DNA of 64,000 nucleotides from NCBI GenBank assembly GCA_964017145.1, contig OZ024847.1, positions 3,410,001 to 3,474,000 on the forward strand. Direction: 5' to 3'. The translations under genes were made by a program, and so were the position numbers. Shown here in pieces: positions 22,512 through 31,535 of this stretch. The stretch's first letter is position 1. Every line of letters starts with the position of its first letter. The stretch is from Agrocybe praecox. Lineage: Eukaryota > Basidiomycota > Agaricomycetes > Agaricales > Agrocybaceae. Below the pieces are notes generated by a model, which saw nothing but the letters and a program-made list of their open reading frames with translations, was not told the origin of the DNA and did not search any database.

Positions 22512-25109
22512 ATGAAGCCTGTTTACCCTAATCCCCGGATTGGTGGCTCGTATCGTTCTCCACCGGCGAGACATCAGCAACCCGATGACCTCTATGTTCC
22601 CGTTGATCCATTTGCGCCATCTATTGCTTTCAGTCTTAATAACTACGTACCACGCATTTTTCGTCGCATCTCGACCGAAAATCAGACCGAAGCCCCCCGA
22701 GTATCGCCATTACCATCGGGACCATGGGAATCAGGGTGGGGAAGGATGGATCAGTATCGGCCACCTGCTTCGCCACAGTCATCTAGTAGTCCTGGTTTGT
22801 TCGGCCCTAGGACTGAAAGCTTTAACTCAGAGCTCGTTCAAGATGGTCCCGGCGAATCTGATCCCAGGGTGGGCGATGTTACACATTATATTGAGAATGA
22901 AGAGATGATCTTTGTAGAAGAAGGTGAGGAAAGTGTACCGCACGACGCTATAGAGACTCCGGTATGATAATATTGTCTTTCATGTACTCAGAATAACTCA
23001 ACGGGCCTACAGCCTGAGCCTGTCCGTACTCCTCCTGCTTGGCGTACTGTACATCTACGGAGACATAGTAATCCCCACCCGGTTCCAATGGCCCTATGTA
23101 AAATGGAAGATCCTACTGTCGCTCCGACACCATCTCACCTCCCTAATATCTCCCAGGATACGTCTGGCTATGCTCTCGCATTAGCCTTTCTCCTTGACGC
23201 AGTTCTCAGACAGATATATCTCTACCTACACCTCCGTCTTCCCTACTTGTATTACTCTCGGGTCACTCGAATATTTGAAGAAGCGGAAATGTCAGTCCCA
23301 ACGATCATAAAAGGGATTTTAAAAGCTGCGGCTGAAAAGGATGAAAAAATGATAACAATGCAGTTTAGTCAACGTGCTGTCCCTTTGGAACCACCTCCAG
23401 AAAACGCGGCGTATACGAGACTGAAGGATACTTGGGAGTCGTTCATCGATTCCCTGGTTAAGGAGTGGAAGACACTCAATATAATTTCTGTTTTGTTATT
23501 ATCGTGAGTCTCTATGTTTTGATTTATGTTCATAAGCTAAGATTCAGAGTGATGTTCAGAGCCATTTTAACAATTCTTCAAATTGACGGTGCTGCTTCCG
23601 ATCCTCTAACGCGTTACAGCGCCCTACTATCTATGATCTGTTCTTTGATGAGCTTGATGTACGGATGCGTGTATATTATAAGATTTAGTACGATGCGTAA
23701 GCCTCACAAAGGTGCTGGATGGGCAGAGGCCAGTGATCAACTTTCCCTTGTTGCCTCGATGTACGACTGAATATGTCAAAAACTTCCAGGAAGCGCAAAG
23801 GTCCAGAACTGGTATATTCTGGAATGTATGGGTTATGCTTGCAATGCCTGCAGTCTGGCTAGCTTGGTAATGCCATTTGAATGTCTCATCTCGTTAATGT
23901 CACCACGCTCATCAATTAACTTTTGGCAGGTCGATGATATTTTATTTGATTGCCATAATGGCGTTCATTTGGAGAACATCCCCATTACCATCTAACACGG
24001 ACAATAGTACGCTTACCGAATCTTCTATCCAGATCCTCCTGCCACGCATTGTCATTTCATGTGTCCTCTCCTTGGGCCTTGTTTATTTTCTTTGCATCAC
24101 GAGCACACTTAGACGGTACGGAACGATGATGGATCGAGCTTGGCAGAGAAAAATACGTAACTCAATGACGGACACTGTCAATATATTCTCTGCTAACCGT
24201 GAACAGAAACCACCTAACAAAGACTGGGGAACAAGAAACAGTGACACGGCATGGAATACTGGTGAACGTGCATTGCATGCGCGGGGAACCTCAGGGGAGC
24301 CGGGAGACACAGACTGGGTCACTTCTGGTCGTGGTCACTGGCAGACAGGCAGTCGATCTTCATGGTCTGGTTGGGGGCCGCATCAAAGCTCTCCGAGTAT
24401 AAATCAGCAGCCGAGTATTCATCGAGAAATTAGTCCCGGACCAACCCCGACCACGAACTTAATTCATCAGATTACTTCGCTGCAAACTGAAGAACAGCCA
24501 AGGAACGATGTTGTCAACGAAAACAAGGTTATTGAAAATATCAGCGGATTACGCCAGCAAAAAAAACATGAAGGTCCTGAGCCACAGCTGCCTTCCAGCT
24601 TATCGCATGCGTCGGATCCGTTACCGGGTCGGTCGGACATAGAACGAGGACATGTTCCTCAAATACGGACGTGTGGTGAGTTACATTACGGTTAACAGTG
24701 TTGTAAATCCTGAATCCCAGAGCTTTCCCTGAATACTGTAGGTTCGTGCAGTATGTCATATTTGCATCATGGTACACAATCTCATTCCCAGGAGACGAAC
24801 AATATCGAACCGCAAGACCCTAGACCAATAGACGAAGTAAGCGCCTGCATCTGCTACTACTAATCCTTACTAACTTGGGCATGAAAATTTTAGATAATAA
24901 ATAATGCTATTAGAGGGATCTCTCCAGCTTCTCCAAAAACCGAGGCAACACCGTTTTCCTCTATTAAAATGCTGACATCCGGAGTGGATGATCTTGTCGA
25001 AGCTATCTCTAACGAGTTCAATAACTCAGTTGTGTGTCGACGATGTATGCATTTGTTGCGAGCAGATTCCGATTATGGATTTGGAACCGAGGAAATACAT
25101 CCTATATAG
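22512..25109 (+). CDS. Uncharacterised multi-pass membrane protein, paralogue of the 4141-7671 gene
   Basis: Seven exons (22512-22961, 23013-23503, 23560-23728, 23790-23866, 23930-24675, 24742-24836, 24894-25109) sum to 747 residues. It shares YVPVDPFAPSIAFSLNN, LPYLYYSRVTRIFEEAEMS, TLNIISVLLLS, the SALLSMICSLMSLMYGCVYI membrane segment and a TGIFWNVWVMLAMPAVW segment with the minus-strand paralogue. Two exons have the same length in both genes (169 and 77 nt). The SR-rich duplication is absent here, and the tail after the last membrane segment has diverged completely, ending in TEEIHPI. The intron after exon 3 begins GC rather than GT. Function unknown; location in a membrane is inferred from hydrophobic segments only. 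Confidence 0.82.
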
Positions 25110-25462
25110 GCAGCTGTATCTATTGAAATATTATTTCTCAAGACATCATTAGGCGCCAGTTGAGAATTTGTTGAGAGGCGCGGAAGTTACCGCTTTGCTG
25201 ACTTTTCTATGCAGTCGTCAGTGATTAGATTAGATCTAATTAATAATTCGTTCACGTGATACCCAGATAACAATTTGAAGTCACTTGAAGACTGAAGTAA
25301 TACCCAACACTGTACACATACCACACGACAATTGTTCCACCATGTCGTACGATTTTGTTATTTCTTGTCGAGATTAGACTTATGTAAGCATATATGGCCT
25401 TGCTGAAAGTAAGGCTCCCCATGGTCTGAATTCACCATATATAGTAACGCCCCCCCTTATGT

Positions 25463-26180
25463 TTTCTCCGTATTTTCTGCTACTTTGGAATTAAACATGT
25501 GCAAACACCTCTCTAAGGATTTTGCCGGGTGCCCGGTGCCCTCACAACGACCCGTATTTTCTGCTGCCTCTGTTTCAAACACCTATAAACATCTCACTAA
25601 GGATTTTGCTAAGGCTCCAACCATTTCCATTTATTTACCATTTTAAAACGTTTAAATGCCTATTATTTACCATTTTATTTACGAGACCCTGTACATAGTA
25701 AATAAATGGTATTAAATGGTAAATAAATAGTATATATATTAAAGATACTTTTGGTCATTAGAATGATCTTTAGAAGCTCTGTCAGGTCCAAATTTCCATA
25801 CACTGTTCTTGGTATGCTCTAGGTATAACAAAAATTTCAATTGATGTGCCGATCTGTTGCCGCACGCAACATCTATGGGTTTGTGACTTCTGTGACTTCT
25901 TTGACTTGATAATTCATTATATGTATTCGACTCCCAAAGACATACGAGCACCTATCTTGGAATGTTAACGATAGATATGATGGACTTCATCTCTCAAAAA
26001 TATTCTGCATTTAATTACCATTTTCTACCATTTAAACCCATTTTAAATAGTTTATTTACCATTTACATTTTATTTACCCAAAATTTTAAATGTAAATAAA
26101 ATGGTTGGAGCCTTAGATTTTGCCCCCTCATCGACCCGTATTTTCTGCTACCCCTGTTTCTAACATGAACAAACTACCGG
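25463..26180 (+). repeat. Short tandem repeat array (~90-bp unit, about 2.3 copies) interrupted by a MITE
   Basis: Three occurrences of CGTATTTTCTGCT begin near 25466, 25551 and 26136. Between them are matching CAAACACCT and CTAAGGATTTTGC segments. Removing the 25610-26115 element and one target copy restores a regular unit of about 90 bases. Confidence 0.75.
25610..26115. mobile_element. hAT-like MITE, 506 bp, 8-bp target duplication GATTTTGC
   Basis: The ends are perfect inverted repeats, TAAGGCTCCAACCATTT at the left and its reverse complement at the right. They are flanked on both sides by the identical octamer GATTTTGC (25602-25609 and 26116-26123). An 8-bp duplication and a terminal YARNG-type start are typical of hAT transposons. 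The interior is built of TTTACCATTT-like A/T-rich subrepeats in both orientations and encodes nothing. The neighbouring tandem-repeat copy at about 25518-25527 shows the uninterrupted site. Confidence 0.9.
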
Positions 26181-26828
26181 TTCCGGCATCATTTGGCTTC
26201 GAAGTTCCATTGATTTTATTCAACGCTGTTCAACTTCAATATTTCAAGGTTCAAAACGTTCAACATTTCACTTCAACGCTCCACACCAACTTCAACAATC
26301 CTAACTTCTGTTCTCCTCTATTGCTATAGCTTCTTTCTACCATGATTACGAACGTGGATTTGCCCCAATTTTTCCCCAGTTCCACTCCCCGATAATCCGG
26401 GCCAACTGTATAGTTACTTTTTCAAGTATCTGCTAAAAACAGTGCTATCCCTTTCTTTAGGCATGCATTACAATATCTTGACTACTCTTCACATAAGTAA
26501 ACCCCCTGTGGCGCTCTACTCTACCTAGTCCTTGTCTTAAGCAGTCCTGGGTTCTGAATTAATCTCGTATCCTGTCACAACTAGATATACAATGATAAAT
26601 ATTAATGAATTGCTACTGTCGACATATTAGCCAACCCGTGAGGTGTTTTTTTGTCTTTAAAAAAAGGCTATCCCAAGCATGTAAATATCCTTTTTCTTGC
26701 GTAACTCTACTAAGTAGCGAGCCCGAGGGGCTTCGTAAAGAGTCCGAGGTACAGCAAGGCCCTATCGACGAAGGCGATCATTTATAATCTCAATTATTTC
26801 TGACATCAAAAGATTTTTGTTTAACGCC
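26181..26828. other. Upstream region of the broken tyrosinase
   Basis: A/T-rich spacer including a short TTCAAC-rich stretch near 26220-26300. No gene seen. It would hold the former promoter of the tyrosinase relic. Confidence 0.4.
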
Positions 26829-27171
26829 ATGTCTCGGATCGTCATCACAGGTGTTCCGAACGGCATTGCCAAACGTCTCGAAATCAACGATTTTATCAAA
26901 AACGAAAAATTATTCTCTTTGTATATCCAAGCCCTTTGTGAGTTGTTAGTCTTTTTACTGCATTCAATAAATATTGAATACTGCGCGGAACGAATGCAGA
27001 ATGCATCGGAAGAAGATTACCAGTCTTTCTTCCAAGTCGGAGGTATTCATGGCCCTCCATACACAGCTTGAGAAGGAGCGTTGTCTGCAAAAGATTCTGA
27101 TAGGGGTACTGGAGGCTATTATATTCACGGATCTGTTCTCTTCCCTACTTGGCATAGACCATATGTCATGT

Positions 27172-28623
27172 TGATGCGCCCCGAGCCTTTCTAGGCTCTG
27201 AAAATTCGATTTCGAGCGTCTGGACCGAGTCCTATCGTTCGGATGACCTCGAGAACGTTCGACAAGTACTAGGGAACGTTCGGGGACATTCTACAAAGCA
27301 CAACGAACGTATATTACATGCACCGAACCAACAGCGCCACTACCGAACGAGTCTCGAGGCTCGAGGCCTAAAATGACGTCATTACCCGAGCTACACACCT
27401 TGGGAGCCTCACACCTATCCGCAGCGCGCTCCCCTCGGTTCGACAGTCTTAATGAGCATTCTAGGACATTCGACGAACCACAACGAACGTATTTCACGTC
27501 CACCGAACGAGTATTGACCCCAGCGAACGAGACTCGAGCTCCAGACGACCCTCCAGGCCTTAAGCGAGTTCAGTACCATTCGGACAACTTCGTGGAGGTT
27601 CGGGAAGACTCGAGAACGTTCGAAGACACTCTACAAACACTAACGAACGTATTCGACACGCACCGAACGAGTAGTGGTACCACAAACCACTCTCGACGTC
27701 TCGAAGCCTCAAATGACGTCATCACCAGGCTTGTGTCAACTTTGAATGTCTCTCGTTCATTCGGTAGTGATCCACTGGGTTCGGCATATTGATAATATCG
27801 TTCGACGACCCTTCCAGGGTAGTAACGAACCATCCCAAGTCACCAGAACGTCGATCTTCGAGCTTGGAAAGCGGCACCCGACCTCTCACGTTCGCCGGTC
27901 GCTCGAACATCGCTTAATCGATTCCAAACTCTTTATGGAACTTCCTATAACTTACTATTCTGTTCGGGACACTTTAGTTCAGGGTTACGAACGTCAACGA
28001 ACGTCAACGAACGAATTCCATGTGCTCGTATGTCTCTATTTCATTGTTTTATACATGTTGGACCCTTTGTTCTCGACATTTTACGATACTTCTTTGGACT
28101 TGTCATTTATTTTGTTAGCTCCTATCTCTACCTTTCATATGGTTCGATTTTACTTCTTTTTCTTTATTTTACTAGTATAAAATCGACTGTATCTACCTAC
28201 GAAAAATATAAGAAAGTTACATTCCCCACTCTCTTCAGCACAGTTCACCCTCAGTCTCGACTCGGAACCCCTCGTATCACTCGTATCTCGTCTCGTACTT
28301 CGTAACATCGTCTCGTCTCGTTGCGTATATCGTCTACGCACTCGTATTTCGTCTCCGACGTTCCGTGTAACGTCTCCTTCGCACTCGGCATCGTACTCAT
28401 CGTCATCTCGCTCCCTCGAACACCTCTCGTTCGTCTCGATCTCTCGGCAACACCTCGAACCTCGTGTGAACGTATTCACCTCTGCTGGGACGCAGCCCGA
28501 ACCTTGTCTCGCAACCTCAGAGCACCTCACGACGATTCCTGAGTGTTCTTTTGTTTTGTTTTGTTTAGCTCGCGCTTCGATCCTCTCTCTTTCTCCTGCA
28601 CTCAGCTCGTCGTTCGCACATCA
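27172..28623 (+). repeat. 5' LTR (1452 bp)
   Basis: Starts TGATGCGCCCCGAGCC and ends GTTCGCACATCA. It is dense in CGAACG/AACGTT motifs, with TCTCGTCTCGT-type repeats in its last third. Every stretch compared with the 3' copy (offset 11123) is identical, including all translated frames. Small open frames inside it are not regarded as genes. Confidence 0.95.
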
Positions 28624-29111
28624 TTTGTGGAGCCCACCGCGAGGGGGTTTCAATCAACATTGCGTCCTCCAGCCGAATACAGCGCACTCGTCCTCGACGC
28701 GTAACACGATCAACACTCGCAGAAGAACTCATTCGAGCAGGCTTCCATAACGCCTTCAACAACATAGACCAAGCAGACATCACACTATTCGAAGAAGAAC
28801 CCAGCGCAACTGCCAGACACAACAACCTTTCACCTCTTTCGTCGCCACTCTTCACCCCTTCAGAACTACCATCGACACCAGCTTCGGACTCAGATCTCGG
28901 ACTATCCAGTTTAACCCTATCTTCTATAAGCACACCCAGCACTCCAGATCCAACAACACCTTTTCATACACCTTTCAACTCAACTTTTGATCAACTCGAC
29001 ACACCCACAGCAGCTCGGCTTCGACCTCAAGCATCATCGACACCCATTCGACAACCCATCTTTCAATTACCTACCCCACAACTCTCTACCTCGCCCCACC
29101 ACACTCCGAAC
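28624..29111 (+). other. Primer binding site and gag leader
   Basis: The LTR end is followed by a 4-base spacer TTTG and then TGGAGCCCACCGCGAGGG (28628-28645), which starts with TGG as required to pair with a tRNA 3' CCA end. The tRNA species was not identified. The remaining 460 bases are an A/C-rich leader without a supported gene before the gag start at 29112. Confidence 0.65.
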
Positions 29112-31535
29112 ATGACTACTATACCAATGCCCGCTCGAGGCGATCGCTCCGCACCACACTTCGACCCCACTAGACCTCGAGAGCTCAAACGATACTTTAC
29201 TGAGCTCGAGTTTCTCTTCACTCGTGCTACAGTCAACAACCAAGACGAAATGAAGAAACATGCGACTCGCTTCCTCGATGTAGATGTTGCTGACATCTGG
29301 GAGACGCTCCCATCGTTCACGGACAACACCAAAACCTTTGCCGACTTCAAGAAAGCTGTCCAGGATCTCTACCCTGACGCCAACGACGAACATCGGTACA
29401 CCATGAACGATCTTGATCTACTCCTTGGCACCCAACAACGGCTCGGCATCCAGTCTCTCACCGATCTCGCTAACTATCACCGGCAGTTCACGGTTATTAC
29501 CTCATTCCTTATTGCACAGAACATCATCCAGGAGTACGAACAATGGCGCTCCTACGTTCGAGGTTTCCAGCCATCCCTTTGGCTCTTAATCGCAAACCGT
29601 CTTCAAGTCAAACACCCCGATCACATCCCTTCGAAGCCATACAGTCTCACGCAGGTCTTCGAGGCAGCGAACTGGGTACTCAGAGGCACGCCTATCGGCA
29701 TCCAGGCAGCAATAACGCCTCCAAACGTACCTACAACCTCTCCCGAGCGAGTAATCAAGACTGAGGACTTTGGCAGCATACTCACCGAGTTCACCAAGAC
29801 TATCGTCGAAGCTATCAATCAATCGAACCGAAATAACTCACCCCGACCCCAATCTTCTCGACCCTCAAATTGCAATTTCTGTGGCAAAGATCATTTCATT
29901 CGCGAATGTGACCTTGTAACCGAATATATACAAGCCGGGAAATGCAAACGTAATATCGAAGGCAAGGTAGTGCTTCCATCCGGTTCATTCGTGCCCCGAG
30001 ACATTGTCGGGAACCATCTTAAAGACCGGATCGACGAGTGGCACCGAAGGAACCCTAATCAGCTCGCAGCTGGCACTTTACTTCATGTTATCGCACCGCC
30101 TATCAATCCGCCACAGCCCGGAGTCGAGCCTACTCCTACGACTCCTTTCCATCCAATCTATCAACTCAACACTGACGAACGGATTGCGACACTCGAGGCA
30201 GAACTATTCACCCTTCGCACGAAACAGAAAGGCTTCACCCCAGTCATCAAGACTCGTGCTCAGAAGGCTCGAGAAGATAACGTCGAACCAGAACCAGTGG
30301 CAGCGACCCCGAGTACCTCTCGAATCGAGGAAGTCCAGGAAACCGTCCCATCAACATCCCAGCCATCTACAAACACTCCCAGTACGCCACCTAAAGACAC
30401 TAGTCCATCTTCAACGACCTCCAGCACCGTTCCCGAGCACCCGTTTCGTAACGTGAAAGACGCCGCTTATACGCCACCAACCTCACGGAATGTCGGTGCA
30501 TCTATCCCAGCAAAGCTGAATGCCCCGAGAAAGTCGGAACCAGCGTATCGAACTCTCCCACCAATTCACGACTCTGTTATCGCAGAACAGGTATATAAGC
30601 GAGCTCTTGACGCTCCAGTGACGATCACACAACGAGAGCTACTCTCCCTATCGCCAGAGGTTCGATCACAATACAGGGAAGCCACTACCACTCGAAGACA
30701 ACCAGGAAAGGACGGCCAAGCACAGATTTCACTTCTTGAAGAAGACTCAAACGACCCGAACGAAGATATCAACAACACCGGCACCACTCAAATGCATACC
30801 AACACGATACAGACAGACACCAAGGCACCAACCTCGACCATCCAAACCGACATCAAGACATATCTCTCGACACTCCAAACCGACCGCAAGACCGATTCCA
30901 TATCGTCAATGTTCCCTTCGAAACCCTTCGTCCCATCTCTCCCTCGATCATTCGCACTAGCAGCCAGTCAACACAGAAGCCCACCTCAAGGCTCGACGAT
31001 TATACAGGACCCGATTGAAGTATATATGAATACTCTCGGCCCTGGTGAACTCCCCGATCCAAACCAAATCACAGTCGCAAAGGATTCAGCCTCACTCAGA
31101 TCCATCCTACCACTCGTTGACAACCATATCAAGGTCGAAGCAATCCTCGATCCTGGATGCCAGATAATCGCAATGTCCGAAGAAGTCTGTCATGACCTCA
31201 ACGTCATCTACGACCCAACTATCACTCTCCGAATGCAATCAGCTAACGGTAGTATCGACCATTCACTCGGTCTCGCTCGCAACGTCCCATTCCTTATCGG
31301 GGAACTCACATTCTATATGCAAGTTCACGTTATTCGATCACCAGCTTACGACATTCTTCTCGGTCGACCCTTCGACGTACTTACCGAAAGTGTCATCAGG
31401 AACTATCGGAACGAAGACCAGACCATCACTATCACCGACCCGAACACAGGCCGAGTTGCAACGGTACCAACTATGTGCCGAGGCTCGGTTAGGTACCTCT
31501 CGTCTCGCCAATTCGTCGCAAATTTTCGGAGATAG
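29112..31535 (+). CDS. gag-pro: Retrotransposon Gag-protease polyprotein
   Basis: 807 residues in one frame. The N-terminal two-fifths is a Gag-type helical capsid region. A retroviral-type zinc knuckle CNFCGKDHFIREC starts at residue 254; its spacing is C-x2-C-x3-H-x4-C, one residue shorter than the usual form. A long Pro/Thr/Ser-rich linker follows. The retropepsin-like protease domain near 660-770 has ILDPGCQIIAMS as the active-site loop (Asp-Pro-Gly where Asp-Ser/Thr-Gly is common) and YDILLGRPF as the second conserved strand. The frame ends in a stop 7 bases after a heptamer suited to -1 frameshifting, so the pol frame would be made as a fusion. Intact in this copy. Confidence 0.92.
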   Translation: MTTIPMPARGDRSAPHFDPTRPRELKRYFTELEFLFTRATVNNQDEMKKHATRFLDVDVADIWETLPSFTDNTKTFADFKKAVQDLYPDANDEHRYTMNDLDLLLGTQQRLGIQSLTDLANYHRQFTVITSFLIAQNIIQEYEQWRSYVRGFQPSLWLLIANRLQVKHPDHIPSKPYSLTQVFEAANWVLRGTPIGIQAAITPPNVPTTSPERVIKTEDFGSILTEFTKTIVEAINQSNRNNSPRPQSSRPSNCNFCGKDHFIRECDLVTEYIQAGKCKRNIEGKVVLPSGSFVPRDIVGNHLKDRIDEWHRRNPNQLAAGTLLHVIAPPINPPQPGVEPTPTTPFHPIYQLNTDERIATLEAELFTLRTKQKGFTPVIKTRAQKAREDNVEPEPVAATPSTSRIEEVQETVPSTSQPSTNTPSTPPKDTSPSSTTSSTVPEHPFRNVKDAAYTPPTSRNVGASIPAKLNAPRKSEPAYRTLPPIHDSVIAEQVYKRALDAPVTITQRELLSLSPEVRSQYREATTTRRQPGKDGQAQISLLEEDSNDPNEDINNTGTTQMHTNTIQTDTKAPTSTIQTDIKTYLSTLQTDRKTDSISSMFPSKPFVPSLPRSFALAASQHRSPPQGSTIIQDPIEVYMNTLGPGELPDPNQITVAKDSASLRSILPLVDNHIKVEAILDPGCQIIAMSEEVCHDLNVIYDPTITLRMQSANGSIDHSLGLARNVPFLIGELTFYMQVHVIRSPAYDILLGRPFDVLTESVIRNYRNEDQTITITDPNTGRVATVPTMCRGSVRYLSSRQFVANFRR
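31520..31526 (+). promoter_or_regulatory. Candidate -1 ribosomal frameshift site A AAT TTT
   Basis: In the gag-protease frame the codons run GCA AAT TTT CGG AGA TAG, so the heptamer A AAT TTT has the X XXY YYZ form. Slipping back one base moves directly into the open pol frame (SEIEELADLDG...). A perfect 6-bp stem ATCTCG/CGAGAT with an ACGG loop starts 22 bases downstream (31548-31563), and an overlapping CTCGC/GCGAG stem starts 15 bases downstream; both lie further away than usual. Confidence 0.6.

Noticed and set aside
25602..26123. Treating the MITE at 25.6 kb and the one in the retrotransposon as the same family
   Set aside because: Their terminal inverted repeats are unrelated; only the 8-bp target duplication length is shared.
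27291..28530. Several open frames inside the LTRs on both strands
   Set aside because: They overlap one another, repeat identically in the 3' LTR and carry no domain; LTRs are non-coding.
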